Shown in pieces: positions 1-9,088 of a stretch of DNA of 64,000 nucleotides; within the stretch, counting starts at the first letter, position 1, and each line of letters begins with the position of its first letter. The position numbers were made by a program, and so were the translations under genes. The notes under the pieces are model-generated. The model was given only the letters and a program-made list of their open reading frames with translations, was not told the origin of the DNA and searched no databases. This DNA comes from Bacteroidales bacterium (lineage in GTDB: Bacteria; Bacteroidota; Bacteroidia; Bacteroidales; JAGOPY01): assembly GCA_017991835.1 (NCBI GenBank), contig JAGOPY010000011.1, positions 54,601 through 118,600 on the forward strand, read 5' to 3'.

Positions 1-17
1 ATAAAACCGGAGCAGAT

Positions 18-926
18 ATGGTTGATACGGTAAAAATCGGTACCCTGAAGTGGCACCACATCGTAAGCCCGTCGGAGCACGACCTGCAGTACCTGAAAGA
101 CAACTTCCATTTCCATCCCCTGGACATTGAAGACTGCCGAAGTACCAACCAGCGCCCCAAGATCGATATCTATGACGACTATTATTTCATCATTCTTCAT
201 TTTCCCAGCTTCGACCTGCATAACCGTTTCCTGACCATCAAAGAGGTGAAATTCTTCTGGGGTGAAGACTACGTGATCAGCATCGACCAGACGAACTGGA
301 TAGTGACCGAGATGTTCAACGATGCCCGCAAACTGATTGCCAGCAAGGAAGAGATTGAGATCGGGACCTCTGATGCGCTGCTTTACCGTATCCTGGAGAA
401 ACTGATGAATTCCTCACTCAACCTGATGCGGCGGCTGGGCCTGGAGCTCGACCGGATCAACGAAGACCTTTTCAGTATCCGGGCCCAGAAAACCATTATG
501 CAGATCTCCATCACCCGGAAAAACATCATTCTGGTCAATACCATATTTAAACCACAACTTCCGCTATTCCACAAATTCGAGTCGGGGCAGATCGCCGGAT
601 TTGCCGAGAACATGGAGGAGTACTGGGGCAATATCCTCGACTACAACCAGAAGATGTGGGATATGGCCGAAGACTACCAGGAGCTGATCGAAGGGTTGTC
701 GAAAACCTTCGATTCGCTTCAGACCAACCGGATCAACGACATCATGAAGACGCTGACCTTTTTCTCGGCGATCCTTCTCCCATTAACCTTTATCACCGGC
801 CTTTACGGGATGAACATCGGGCTGCCGCTGCAGAACGACTCCCGCTCTTTTCTGATCATTATCGGGCTGATGATGATGGTGGTGATCACGATGCTGGTGT
901 ACTTCAAAAGGAGAAAATGGCTCTGA
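18..926 (+). CDS. corA: CorA/ZntB-type divalent metal transporter
   Basis: Inner-membrane channel-type transporter of the CorA (MIT) family, which moves Mg2+ or related divalent cations. The 302-residue protein has a long, charged, helix-rich cytoplasmic N-terminal part and two C-terminal membrane segments. The first segment ends in the diagnostic YGMN motif (about residue 265), and the second is followed by a basic KRRKWL tail. The acidic cytoplasmic part and the length fit the family. The reading frame stays open from the ATG at 18 back to base 3, so a start upstream of the window cannot be excluded, although the N-terminus looks nearly complete. The substrate (Mg2+, Co2+ or Zn2+) cannot be read from sequence. 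No operon partner is visible; the next gene converges on it. Confidence 0.93.
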   Translation: MVDTVKIGTLKWHHIVSPSEHDLQYLKDNFHFHPLDIEDCRSTNQRPKIDIYDDYYFIILHFPSFDLHNRFLTIKEVKFFWGEDYVISIDQTNWIVTEMFNDARKLIASKEEIEIGTSDALLYRILEKLMNSSLNLMRRLGLELDRINEDLFSIRAQKTIMQISITRKNIILVNTIFKPQLPLFHKFESGQIAGFAENMEEYWGNILDYNQKMWDMAEDYQELIEGLSKTFDSLQTNRINDIMKTLTFFSAILLPLTFITGLYGMNIGLPLQNDSRSFLIIIGLMMMVVITMLVYFKRRKWL

Positions 927-987
927 GGAGTGTTGAACTTTGAACCCTTCACCACCTGGCGGTGGGTTAAGGGCATGCTTTGAACTA

Positions 988-2085
988 TCATTGTAGTCGG
1001 AGGGATTCTTCGTGGATAGTTTGAAGGAGTTTTAGCAGGAAGTTGCGGCTGAGGCCAAGCGTGGTTCCTTTCTCCAGCCGGTCTTCCACCAGCCTCGTCC
1101 ACCGCTCCAGTTGCAAAGCGTCCATTCCCAGTTCCTTTTTCCGCGCACCGATCTTTTTCACCAATTCCATTCTCTCAGCCAACAATCTTAATATCTCTCC
1201 ATCCACCTCATCAATCGACAATCGTAAATCGACAATCGACAATCGAATATTCTCTCCCGCATCTTCCCTTCCGACTTCATTAGCAATATTGACCGGCCAT
1301 TCAATACGCGCCAACAAATCTGCCAGTTCCTTCGGGCTAACCTGCTGATCGCCGTCGGTAAGGGCATTGGCCGGATCGACATGCGATTCGATCATCAGCC
1401 CGTCGAAAGCCAGATCGGCCGCTTTCTGCATCACGGGGCGGAGCATGGCCCGGTTCCCGCTGATATGGCTGGGATCGACCAGCACCGGAAGACTGGGGAC
1501 CAGCCTGCGAAGTTCGATCGGGATCTCCCATTGTGGCAGGTTGCGGAACGGTTTGCAATGGTAGGCGGAGAAGCCCCGGTGCACTGCTGCCAGTTTGCGG
1601 ATGCCCTGCTGGTGCAACCGTTCCAGCGCCCCGATCCAGAGCAGCAGGTCGGGATTGACCGGGTTTTTCACCATTACCCGAACATCGACACCTTTTAAGG
1701 CAGAGGCTATTTCGTTGACCGAGAAGGGATTGACAACAGTACGCGAGCCGATCCAGAGAATATCGACCTCATTCTTCAAACATAATTCGATGTGTGCCGG
1801 TAAGGCGACTTCCACCGCCATCTTCAATCCGGTTTCGAGTTTCGCTTTTCTCAGCCAAGCCATTCCTTTTTCGCCGACGCCTTCAAAATCGCCCGGACGG
1901 GTACGCGGTTTCCACAGGCCGCAGCGGAAAGCGGCTACCTGAGGTTGCCTGGCCAGTTGCCGCGCGGTTTCCATCACCTGTTCCTCCGATTCGGCGCTGC
2001 AAGGGCCGGCGATAACGGGCGGATATTCCCGGGAAGGGAGATAACCGGAGAAAGGGATGATATGATCAATAATTGTTGCCACCAT
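988..2085 (-). CDS. Bifunctional DAHP synthase / chorismate mutase
   Basis: Shikimate-pathway enzyme joining a class I (KdsA-like) 3-deoxy-7-phosphoheptulonate synthase to an AroQ-type chorismate mutase, the usual Bacteroidota arrangement. The synthase domain (about residues 20-270) shows the IAGPCSAES motif near residue 26 and the CGLWKPRTRPGDF stretch near residue 56. The mutase domain (about 287-365) begins LRLSIDEVDGEIL and contains the ERMELVKKIG helix. The two catalyse the first pathway step and chorismate to prephenate, so the fusion probably supports feedback control by aromatic end products. The linker at about residues 279-292 is encoded by a five-copy 7-nt array (1211-1245). A TACCTTTG box (2087-2094) ends one base before the ATG, so the mRNA may be leaderless. 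Confidence 0.95.
   Translation of the reverse strand: MVATIIDHIIPFSGYLPSREYPPVIAGPCSAESEEQVMETARQLARQPQVAAFRCGLWKPRTRPGDFEGVGEKGMAWLRKAKLETGLKMAVEVALPAHIELCLKNEVDILWIGSRTVVNPFSVNEIASALKGVDVRVMVKNPVNPDLLLWIGALERLHQQGIRKLAAVHRGFSAYHCKPFRNLPQWEIPIELRRLVPSLPVLVDPSHISGNRAMLRPVMQKAADLAFDGLMIESHVDPANALTDGDQQVSPKELADLLARIEWPVNIANEVGREDAGENIRLSIVDLRLSIDEVDGEILRLLAERMELVKKIGARKKELGMDALQLERWTRLVEDRLEKGTTLGLSRNFLLKLLQTIHEESLRLQ
1211..1245 (-). repeat. In-frame heptanucleotide array in the DAHP synthase/mutase linker
   Basis: Five consecutive 7-nt units, CGATTGT-like on the coding strand (TCAATCG, ACAATCG, TAAATCG, ACAATCG, ACAATCG on the plus strand). They encode the RLSIVDLRLSI stretch that joins the two enzyme domains. 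The same style of short array occurs between genes elsewhere in this window. Confidence 0.85.
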
Positions 2086-2143
2086 GCAAAGGTACTTTTT
2101 TCAGGATTTGACATATTAATCGATTCGGAGTTGTTTGTTTTCA

Positions 2144-2175
2144 GCAATTGAACAATAGAACAATAGAGCAATCAT
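2144..2175. repeat. Octamer array AACAATAG upstream of asnS
   Basis: About three to four 8-nt units (AACAATAG, AACAATAG, AGCAATCA) just upstream of the asnS promoter. The unit is the same as the one inside the coding ends of the two T9SS proteins at 56.8 and 58.6 kb. Confidence 0.7.
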
Positions 2176-2180
2176 TTTCT

Positions 2181-2188
2181 TATTTTTG
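2181..2188 (+). promoter_or_regulatory. Bacteroidota -7 box for asnS
   Basis: TATTTTTG matches the TAnnTTTG consensus. It overlaps a possible upstream TTG start at 2186 and so supports the ATG at 2210 as the true start. No clear -33 TTG is seen at the usual distance. Confidence 0.65.
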
Positions 2189-2209
2189 CACCTCAAAATC
2201 AAGAAGAAC

Positions 2210-3667
2210 ATGCTCGATCACGGAATTAAAAGGACGAAGATCAAAGAACTGCTCCTGACGGGAGAAATCGACTCGGAGGTTGTGGCCAAGGGATGGGTTC
2301 GCACCAAGCGCGAAAGCAAGAATGTCATTTTTATCACCCTCAACGACGGATCTACGATCCAGAATTTGCAGGTTGTGGTGCAGCCCGACACGCTGGACGC
2401 TTCGTTGCTGGCCAGGATCAGCACCGGCGCCGGGCTGTCGGTGCGGGGAAAGCTGAACGAATCGCCGGGAGCGGGCCAGCGGGTCGAGTTGCTGGCTAAC
2501 GATATCATTCTCTACGGCGAGGCCAATCCCGACGAGTACCCGCTGCAGCCCAAGAAACATTCGCTGGAGTTCCTCCGTGAAAAAGCCCATCTCCGCTTCC
2601 GGACCAACACCTTCTCGGCTGTCACCCGCATCCGCCATGCGATGATCTTCGCCATCCATAAATTCTTCACCGACAAAGGATTTTACAATATCCATACGCC
2701 GATCATCACCGGCTCCGATGCCGAAGGGGCAGGGGAGATGTTCCGGGTGACGATCCTCGACCCCACGAAGCCTCCGCTGACCGAGACCGGTGCCGTCGAT
2801 TACAAACAGGATTTCTTCGGCAAACCCACGAATCTCACCGTTTCCGGACAGCTCGAGGGGGAACTGGCCGCACTGGCCATGTCGGATATTTACACCTTCG
2901 GGCCGACTTTCCGTGCCGAGAACTCCAATACCAGCCGCCACCTGGCCGAGTTCTGGATGATCGAACCCGAGATGGCTTTCTATGACATCCACGATAATAT
3001 GGACCTGGCCGAGGAGATGCTGAAGTACCTGGTGAGATACGCCCTCGACAATTGCCGCGAAGACCTGGATTTCCTGGCGAAAAGGCTGGAAGATGAGGAG
3101 AAGAACAAGAAAAAAGAGGAGCGGACCGAAATGGGCCTTATCGATAAGCTGGAATTTGTGCTGGAGAACACTTTTGAGCGGATCACCTATACGGAGGCTA
3201 TCGACATTCTAAAGAATTCGAAGCCGAATAAAGAGAAAAAGTTCCAGTACCCTATCAACGAGTGGGGGGCCGACATGCAATCGGAGCACGAACGCTACCT
3301 GGTGGAGAAATATTTCCGCAAGCCGGTCATAATCACCGGTTACCCGAAGCAGATCAAGGCCTTCTACATGAAGCAGAACGACGATGGCACCACGGTGGCG
3401 GCGATGGATGTTTTGTTTCCGCAGATCGGCGAGATCATCGGCGGTTCGCAGCGCGAGGAGAACCTGGATAAGTTATATGCCCGGATCAGGGAGCTGCATA
3501 TCCCGGAAGAAACGCTATGGTGGTACCTGGAAACGCGTAAATTCGGCACCGTCCCGCATGCCGGTTTCGGCCTGGGCTTTGAGCGCCTGATGCTGTTTAT
3601 CACCGGTATGGGCAACATCCGCGACGTCATCCCCTTTCCCCGGACGCCACAGAACGCAGAGTTTTAG
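2210..3667 (+). CDS. asnS: Asparaginyl-tRNA synthetase
   Basis: Class IIb aminoacyl-tRNA synthetase of about 485 residues that charges tRNA-Asn with asparagine. An N-terminal OB-fold anticodon-binding domain (about residues 15-110, including [20 protein letters not shown]) precedes the catalytic core. Motif 2 is [25 protein letters not shown], with the Asn-type 'SNTSRH' rather than an Asp-type sequence, and motif 3 is [13 protein letters not shown] near the C-terminus. A lysine/glutamate-rich insertion ([10 protein letters not shown]) lies mid-protein, as is common in this family. A TTG start at 2186 would fall inside the -7 box, so the ATG at 2210 is chosen. The gene is monocistronic: a repeat element follows the stop. 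Confidence 0.96.
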   Translation: MLDHGIKRTKIKELLLTGEIDSEVVAKGWVRTKRESKNVIFITLNDGSTIQNLQVVVQPDTLDASLLARISTGAGLSVRGKLNESPGAGQRVELLANDIILYGEANPDEYPLQPKKHSLEFLREKAHLRFRTNTFSAVTRIRHAMIFAIHKFFTDKGFYNIHTPIITGSDAEGAGEMFRVTILDPTKPPLTETGAVDYKQDFFGKPTNLTVSGQLEGELAALAMSDIYTFGPTFRAENSNTSRHLAEFWMIEPEMAFYDIHDNMDLAEEMLKYLVRYALDNCREDLDFLAKRLEDEEKNKKKEERTEMGLIDKLEFVLENTFERITYTEAIDILKNSKPNKEKKFQYPINEWGADMQSEHERYLVEKYFRKPVIITGYPKQIKAFYMKQNDDGTTVAAMDVLFPQIGEIIGGSQREENLDKLYARIRELHIPEETLWWYLETRKFGTVPHAGFGLGFERLMLFITGMGNIRDVIPFPRTPQNAEF

Positions 3668-3686
3668 TCGTTGGTCAATTTTTCTT

Positions 3687-3840
3687 GAGGCTGTCTCAAA
3701 AGGATTAAACCACAAAGGGACACCAAGGAATTCACAAAGGCGCACAAAGGTATGTTAATTGATATTCAACTACTTAGTGTTCCTTCGTGATGTACTTTGT
3801 GCGCCTTAGTGGTTAATAAAATGCCTTTTGAGACAGCCTC
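3687..3840. mobile_element. MITE-like palindromic element, copy 1
   Basis: A 154-bp gene-free element bounded by perfect 17-bp terminal inverted repeats, GAGGCTGTCTCAAAAGG (3687-3703) and its complement (3824-3840). The inside is a long imperfect palindrome with repeated CACAAAGG on the left and CTTTGTG or CTTCGTG on the right. It closely matches 62762-62914 and, more loosely, 10089-10222. The ends resemble insertion-sequence termini, which suggests a non-autonomous element. No clear target duplication is seen. Confidence 0.75.
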
Positions 3841-3917
3841 GGAATAGTTGGCAGTCCGACGACTAAAGCCGTCGGTTGAAATTTGAAATGCTCCGACAGG
3901 TAAATCCTCATATCCCC

Positions 3918-3989
3918 AAATCGTCAAATCTTCAAATCGTTAAATCGTTAAATCGTCAAATCTTCAAATCTTCAAATCGTCGAATCTTA
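3918..3989. repeat. Nine-copy octamer array (AAATCGTC-like)
   Basis: Nine tandem 8-nt units alternating AAATCGTC, AAATCTTC and AAATCGTT, ending immediately before the rpoN -7 box. With the MITE-like copy it accounts for most of the 3668-4031 gap. I see no coding capacity here. Confidence 0.9.
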
Positions 3990-3990
3990 T

Positions 3991-3998
3991 TATTTTTG
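3991..3998 (+). promoter_or_regulatory. -7 box for rpoN
   Basis: TATTTTTG (TAnnTTTG) 33 bases before the rpoN ATG, directly abutting the octamer array. There is no TTG at the -33 distance, where array sequence lies instead. Confidence 0.6.
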
Positions 3999-4031
3999 TA
4001 TCTTTAAATAAAATTTGGAACCGGCATCCCT

Positions 4032-5519
4032 ATGTTAAACCAGCGTCTACAGCAGAAGTTGCTCCAGAAGCTCTCTCCGCAGCAGATCCTGTTAATGAAG
4101 CTTCTCCAGATTCCTACGATTGCGCTCGAACAGCGCATCAAGCAGGAAATCGAGGAGAACCCGGCATTGGATATGCCCGAAGACGGCCTGGACAATAAGG
4201 ACGATGACGATTTTGGCGATGTGGACGACGGCCCGCTGGGCGATGACGATGATGCCGAAACGGATGACTTTAAGGATAAAAGCCCGGAAGATGAATTCGA
4301 TTTCAACGATTATCTCGATGAAGGCGACATTCCCGATTACCGGCTGACGGTCAACAACCAAAGCCCGGACGAAGAACAGCGGGATATCCCGTTCGCCGCC
4401 GGAACCTCTTTCCAGGAGTTCCTGACTGCTCAGCTCGGCCTGCGCGATGTCACCGAGAAACAATACCAGATCGGGCTGACCATCATCGGCAACCTCGACG
4501 ATGCCGGATACCTGCAGCGGGATATCACCGCTATGACCGACGACATGGCCTTCTCCCAAAATATGCAGGTAACCCGTGAGGAAATCCTGGAGGTGCTGAA
4601 AGTGATCCAGGACCTCGACCCACCGGGCGTCGGCGCCCGGAACCTGCAGGAATGCCTCCTTCTCCAGTTGCGCCGGAAAGAAGACCACCATCCCGATATT
4701 GAAACCGCTATCCTGATCCTGGAGCGGTATTTCGACGAGTTCACACGCAAACACTATGAGAAAATCCTGAAAAAGACCCGCATAACCGAACCGTCGCTGA
4801 AGGGCGCCATACAGGAAATCCTCAAACTGAACCCTAAACCCGGCGATTCGATCAGCGAAACAACACGGCAAAATCAATATGTCATCCCCGATTTCTCCGT
4901 CCGCAATATCGATGGCGAACTGGAGCTGACGGTCAATTCCCGGAATGCCCCCGAATTGCGGATCAGCCGGACCTACCTCGATATGATGGAGACCTACGCC
5001 GGCAACAAGCACAGTAAAGGGAAAGAGGCCATGATGTTCGTCAAGCAGAAGATCGATTCGGCAAAATGGTTCATCGATGCCATCAAGCAAAGGCAGAATA
5101 CCCTCTATGTCACGATGAAAGCGATCATGGATTACCAGGAGGACTACTTCCGGACAGGCGATGAGACTACGCTCAGGCCTATGATCCTGAAAGATATAGC
5201 TGAAAAGGTGAACCTCGACATATCCACAATCTCCCGTGTAGCTAACAGCAAATACGTTGAAACGCCATTTGGTACTTTTCTTCTGAAAACATTCTTTTCA
5301 GAATCAATGCAGAAAGAATCGGGTGAAGAGGTTTCGACACGCGAGATCAAGAAAATCTTATCGGATTTTATCAATGCGGAAGAGAAGGGCAAGCCGCTTA
5401 CGGATGAACAGCTTACCGAGATATTGAAAGACAAGGGGTATAATATTGCGCGCCGTACCGTTGCCAAATACCGCGAACAGCTTAATATTCCCGTTGCCCG
5501 CCTGAGGAAGGAGCTCTAA
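4032..5519 (+). CDS. rpoN: RNA polymerase sigma-54 factor
   Basis: Alternative sigma factor that directs RNA polymerase to -24/-12 promoters and needs AAA+ enhancer-binding activators. It has 495 residues, normal for the family. The N-terminal region I is rich in Gln and Leu (MLNQRLQQKLLQKLSPQQ). Region II is a long acidic stretch (about residues 50-110, runs of DDDD and E). The core-binding domain follows, and the C-terminus holds the HTH and the RpoN box ARRTVAKYRE (near residue 478), which contacts the -24 element. The next gene, a membrane protein, follows after 37 bases with its own -7 box. No enhancer-binding activator is encoded in the window. Confidence 0.97.
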   Translation: MLNQRLQQKLLQKLSPQQILLMKLLQIPTIALEQRIKQEIEENPALDMPEDGLDNKDDDDFGDVDDGPLGDDDDAETDDFKDKSPEDEFDFNDYLDEGDIPDYRLTVNNQSPDEEQRDIPFAAGTSFQEFLTAQLGLRDVTEKQYQIGLTIIGNLDDAGYLQRDITAMTDDMAFSQNMQVTREEILEVLKVIQDLDPPGVGARNLQECLLLQLRRKEDHHPDIETAILILERYFDEFTRKHYEKILKKTRITEPSLKGAIQEILKLNPKPGDSISETTRQNQYVIPDFSVRNIDGELELTVNSRNAPELRISRTYLDMMETYAGNKHSKGKEAMMFVKQKIDSAKWFIDAIKQRQNTLYVTMKAIMDYQEDYFRTGDETTLRPMILKDIAEKVNLDISTISRVANSKYVETPFGTFLLKTFFSESMQKESGEEVSTREIKKILSDFINAEEKGKPLTDEQLTEILKDKGYNIARRTVAKYREQLNIPVARLRKEL

Positions 5520-5531
5520 CGAAAAAAGCCT

Positions 5532-5539
5532 TACTTTTG
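5532..5539 (+). promoter_or_regulatory. -7 box for the PAP2-like gene
   Basis: TACTTTTG (TAnnTTTG) 17 bases before the ATG at 5557, in the short gap after rpoN. It allows transcription independent of rpoN. Confidence 0.5.
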
Positions 5540-5556
5540 CCCCTGAAATTTCACCG

Positions 5557-6171
5557 ATGGAAAAACGCTTAGCCCAGGTTATATCCGTTGTTTTTTACCC
5601 GTTGTTCGTGCCGACGTATGCCTTTGCCATCCTGCTCACCATGCCGGCTTATTTCTCGGCGTTGATGCCGGCGGCGGCCAAATGGATGGTTATCGGGATC
5701 ATATTCCTGCTCACCTGCGTTATTCCCACACTCTCGTTTATCCTCATGATCAAATCGCGCCTGGTCCATTCAAAATATCTCTCAAACCGCGATGACCGGA
5801 CCATACCTTATATTGTTACCATCATCTTCTTTTATCTCACCTTCTATATTCTGAAAAAATTGCAGATATCACCCGTGTATTACTATTTTGTCATCGGGGC
5901 GACTATGCTGAACGTCATAATCATGGGAATCAATTTCTTCTGGAAGATCAGCAGCCACATGGCTTCTGTCGGGGCCCTGGCCGGTATGACGGTCGGGTTG
6001 TCTTATTTTCTCGGGACTTTTTACTTCGGATTGATTGCCCTGTCGTTGTTAATCTCCGGCCTGACCGGATTTGCCCGGCTGAAACTGAAAGAGCATACGC
6101 CTGCCCAGGTTTATGCAGGATTCCTGGTCGGATTTTTTACTATCTTAGGATTATTCCTGGTCAGGAGTTGA
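5557..6171 (+). CDS. PAP2-like integral membrane protein
   Basis: A 204-residue, highly hydrophobic protein with about six membrane segments. The C-terminal half carries remnants of phosphatidic-acid-phosphatase (PAP2) motifs: SSHMA (near residue 134) resembles the SxSxHxA motif, and KEHTPAQVYAG (near residue 181) resembles the third motif with H and Q/D followed by GxxxG. Family members act on phospholipid or undecaprenyl phosphate head groups. The first PAP2 motif (KxxxxxxRP) is not clear; 'LSNRDDRTIPY' near residue 75 may stand in for it. Catalytic activity is therefore unproven. Confidence 0.65.
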   Translation: MEKRLAQVISVVFYPLFVPTYAFAILLTMPAYFSALMPAAAKWMVIGIIFLLTCVIPTLSFILMIKSRLVHSKYLSNRDDRTIPYIVTIIFFYLTFYILKKLQISPVYYYFVIGATMLNVIIMGINFFWKISSHMASVGALAGMTVGLSYFLGTFYFGLIALSLLISGLTGFARLKLKEHTPAQVYAGFLVGFFTILGLFLVRS

Positions 6172-6186
6172 AGAATTAATCTCTTT

Positions 6187-6858
6187 TCAGAAAGGCATCA
6201 GGGTTATACCCACCGAGATGGGATATACTTCCGGCCCGAGCCCTTTTTCAAAGATTTGAGTAACGGAAAAATAACCCATCACCTGGAACCAGTCGTAACC
6301 GATCCGTAATGTCGGGCCAAAACGGAACTTATCGATCTGGTCGACTTTCCGTGTCTTGATCGTCACCAGGTCGCCGGCAGCATTTTCACCTTTGTACTTG
6401 GTCTTGGCATCGAGGAGGTAACCCAGCTTAACACCCACGGCCACGCGGAATTTATCTTTGGTTACAAGGCGGAGTTCGATCGGAAAGTCGAGGTAAGTCA
6501 GCCCAAGCTTGCTGCGTTTGTAATCGATAGTATCGTTGATAGGGGAAAATGTGATCGTGTCGGCTTTAATGTCATCGATCAGGCTGTTACTGTAAAGATT
6601 ATGAAACCCAAGGCCGGCGCCGATGGAAAAGGTCAGCGGGCTTTTGCCCAGCGGGGCATTGTACATCACAAAACCTCCGCCTCCCTGGTTGATCGCCCGT
6701 ACGTCGATGCCTTCCGGTTTGTTCATCCAGAAATCCTGGAACAGTTCAACGCCGACACTGACACGCCGAATGGTGGTTTCGCCGACGACTTTGCTTTTTT
6801 CCTGTGAGACAGAAAAAAATGGAAGGAGAAGAATAATGGCTAAGATGAAATTTTTCAT
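6187..6858 (-). CDS. Secreted beta-barrel protein, PorT-like
   Basis: About 223 residues starting MKNFILAIILLLPFFSVSQ, a clear signal peptide. The mature part has alternating hydrophobic/polar strands (for example YLDFPIELRLVTKDKFRVAVGVKLGYLLD), Gly/Tyr-rich turns and a C-terminal Phe, all typical of small outer-membrane barrels of the PorT/outer-membrane-beta-barrel type. A TATCTTTG -7 box (6886-6893) lies upstream and rules out the TTG start at 6888, so it can be transcribed apart from the cytochrome genes above it. Its exact role is unknown; it may be a structural barrel or part of the neighbouring electron-transfer locus. Confidence 0.7.
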   Translation of the reverse strand: MKNFILAIILLLPFFSVSQEKSKVVGETTIRRVSVGVELFQDFWMNKPEGIDVRAINQGGGGFVMYNAPLGKSPLTFSIGAGLGFHNLYSNSLIDDIKADTITFSPINDTIDYKRSKLGLTYLDFPIELRLVTKDKFRVAVGVKLGYLLDAKTKYKGENAAGDLVTIKTRKVDQIDKFRFGPTLRIGYDWFQVMGYFSVTQIFEKGLGPEVYPISVGITLMPF

Positions 6859-6885
6859 GACCGGAATTCCGTTTAATTGATCAGG

Positions 6886-6893
6886 CAAAGATA
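6886..6893 (-). promoter_or_regulatory. -7 box for the beta-barrel gene at 6187
   Basis: TATCTTTG on the minus strand, 27 bases before the ATG at 6858. Confidence 0.55.
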
Positions 6894-6940
6894 AACCTTT
6901 TAAACGGAAATTATGCGGTGTTTAGTATGAGTGAGGCAGA

Positions 6941-8458
6941 TCAGTAAAGATCGCGGTGGCAATCGGAACACAGTGCATCTTTCCAGTTGCCGTCGGGGTC
7001 GGTCTGATGAAAAAATTCCAGCGATTCTTCGAGGTTGGTGATGACCTGCATATCGCCCGGAGTCCCTTGTGCGACAATCGAGTGGCACAGGTTACAATCC
7101 ATGGAAATTGTTCTTCCTTCGGCAGTAGAGTGATTGTTATTATGACAACGGAAACAGCCGTTGAACTCAAGATGGCCGATATGGTTGGGATAGGCGCTCC
7201 ATTTCACTTTCATCTCCGGAAAGATATTTTTGCTAAAGGCTTCCCGGATCCCATCGATGGCCTGGCTGATCTTTTCCGGGTTTGAGTTGTACAGCTCTTC
7301 ATAGACCGTTGAATAATATTCCCGGATCCCTTTTTCGATGCCCATCATAGCCGAGTCGGTCGTGGAATAGGTCGCGTTCATGACCTGCATGGCCTGGAAC
7401 TTGATATCGGGCAGATCCCTGGGGATCTTTCCGGCTGTGATGGCGGCATTTATGGCATAGATCGGGGTCTGGTAATTGTGTGAAGGCCGGTTGTGGCAAT
7501 CCATGCAATCCATCTGCCTGATTTCCAGTGTATCAATCTGTCCGGGTTCCAATGGATTCGACGCGTCTTCATAAATTTGCACCTCCCCGGTTTTCTTATT
7601 TGTGTAGCGGACCCAGGGAATAACCTCACGGTCGTCGGTTGTAGCCACATATTCCACGCTGATATCGGGATTAATGTGCCAGTGGATCCCTTCCTGCAAT
7701 CCGAGGGCGCTCAGGCTAGGGCCTGTCTTCATCTGCAGGTGAATATCCCATTCGGTATTATCGCTATCGGTAAGGTAATGACGTTCAATTCTCAGCTGCC
7801 GGGCGTAGAATTTCTCCGGCCAGTGGCATTCCTCGCAGGTTTCCCTGGCCGGGCGAAGGTTACGGATCGGGACGGGAATAGGCCGAGGGTAAAGGTCGAA
7901 GGTCACGGAATAGACCTGGTACAATCCCGAAAGTTTGGACCGGACATACCAGTCGGCGCCGGCGCCAACGTGGCAATCGACACAGGCCACGCGGGCATGC
8001 GGCGAATTCTGGTACGCGGTATATTCCGGTTTCATCACTTCATGGCACAGGGTGCCGCAGAATTCCACCGATTCGGTATAATGAAAAGCCTCATAACTCC
8101 CTATGGCTGAGAGTAAAAGAAAGATGGTCGATCCGACCGAAAAGATCATGAATGCATTCCGCTGCCGGGGTTCGTTGAAATCGAAAGCGGGCCAGCGTAA
8201 TTCGGTTTTTTCGGTTTTTTTCAGATTTCGCCTGTATTTGATGATCATTCCGATGGGGATCATCAGAAGCCCGATGACCAGCAGGGCCGGCAGGGCGATG
8301 TAAATCACCACGCCAATGTATGACCCTCCCTGGTTGAAGATCGAGGTAATGACAAACAGGAAAACGATCATAAAAAGGCTGATCAGGGCGATAGTGGCCC
8401 CGATGATCGAAGTCCAGTTGTAGAACGAGGCCGGAAGTTTCAGGTTTTTAAGTTTCAT
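6941..8458 (-). CDS. NapC/NirT-like membrane multiheme cytochrome c
   Basis: A 505-residue membrane cytochrome, probably taking electrons from the quinol pool. It opens with three membrane helices (about residues 10-40, 48-75, 98-120) and then a periplasmic region with seven heme-binding sites: one unusual CGTLCH (CX3CH), then CVDCH, CEECH, CMDCH, CFRCH, CNLCH and CSDCH. The CX3CH followed by EVMKPEYTAYxxSPHARVxC is a hallmark of this NapC/NirT branch. It is translated with the upstream cytochrome b gene (4-base gap), so the two likely form a membrane complex. The terminal acceptor is not identifiable from sequence. Confidence 0.88.
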   Translation of the reverse strand: MKLKNLKLPASFYNWTSIIGATIALISLFMIVFLFVITSIFNQGGSYIGVVIYIALPALLVIGLLMIPIGMIIKYRRNLKKTEKTELRWPAFDFNEPRQRNAFMIFSVGSTIFLLLSAIGSYEAFHYTESVEFCGTLCHEVMKPEYTAYQNSPHARVACVDCHVGAGADWYVRSKLSGLYQVYSVTFDLYPRPIPVPIRNLRPARETCEECHWPEKFYARQLRIERHYLTDSDNTEWDIHLQMKTGPSLSALGLQEGIHWHINPDISVEYVATTDDREVIPWVRYTNKKTGEVQIYEDASNPLEPGQIDTLEIRQMDCMDCHNRPSHNYQTPIYAINAAITAGKIPRDLPDIKFQAMQVMNATYSTTDSAMMGIEKGIREYYSTVYEELYNSNPEKISQAIDGIREAFSKNIFPEMKVKWSAYPNHIGHLEFNGCFRCHNNNHSTAEGRTISMDCNLCHSIVAQGTPGDMQVITNLEESLEFFHQTDPDGNWKDALCSDCHRDLY

Positions 8459-8462
8459 GGCT

Positions 8463-9083
8463 TTAATGTTCGGCTTGATGCCATCCGCTCATTATAGCAC
8501 GGAAATGGGTGCCCCTCGGTTTACCGATTGTGCAGATATAGACATGGATCAGCATAAACAATGAGATGATGAAACCTGCAATAATGTGCAAAAGGTCGGT
8601 AAGGTGAAGGCCGCTGGTGCCGAAAATCTTGTTCACAAATATCATTTCCGGGTAGATCAGCGCCCAGCCGGTAATAATGATCAAAGGCATAAAGAAATAG
8701 ATAATTACTACATAACTAAGTTTCTGCAGCGGGTTGAATTTTCTGTCGCCATTGATAGGGTACGGGGCTTTTTCACCCCGGAACATCCCGAACATGTAAT
8801 ATTTTCCCTGGGCGAGCAATTCATTGTAAAATCCTTTGATCCTGATCCGGTAATATTTTCCGTTGCCTGTTGCCAGGTTACCGATGAGGATCATCAGGTA
8901 ATTAACAGATAAGAGAATACCACTGATATTATGGATGCTGACCGCAATATCAAAGCGGATCAGCGGGTACTCGGGATTGGAATATTGCATGCTCAGGCCG
9001 GTAAAGATCAGGGCGAGGCAGAGGAGTGCATTGAAAAGGTGCCAGAGGCGCGTCCAGATAGGGTAGAGGTATACAGTCGACAT
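8463..9083 (-). CDS. Cytochrome b561-type membrane subunit
   Basis: A 206-residue integral membrane protein with four helices and histidines placed for b-heme ligation: TRLWHLFNALL (near residue 15), SIHNISGILL (near 51), LLHIIAGFII (near 166) and MLIHVYICTIGKPRGTHF (near 178). This is the pattern of cytochrome b561/thiosulfate-reductase or hydrogenase-type b subunits. It lies between two multiheme cytochrome genes with gaps of 4 and 5 bases, so it probably anchors them and exchanges electrons with menaquinol. Confidence 0.86.
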   Translation of the reverse strand: MSTVYLYPIWTRLWHLFNALLCLALIFTGLSMQYSNPEYPLIRFDIAVSIHNISGILLSVNYLMILIGNLATGNGKYYRIRIKGFYNELLAQGKYYMFGMFRGEKAPYPINGDRKFNPLQKLSYVVIIYFFMPLIIITGWALIYPEMIFVNKIFGTSGLHLTDLLHIIAGFIISLFMLIHVYICTIGKPRGTHFRAIMSGWHQAEH

Positions 9084-9088
9084 TTCAG

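Noticed and set aside
3687..3840. An intact insertion sequence
   Set aside because: There is no transposase frame between the terminal repeats and no visible target duplication, so only a MITE-like call is supported.
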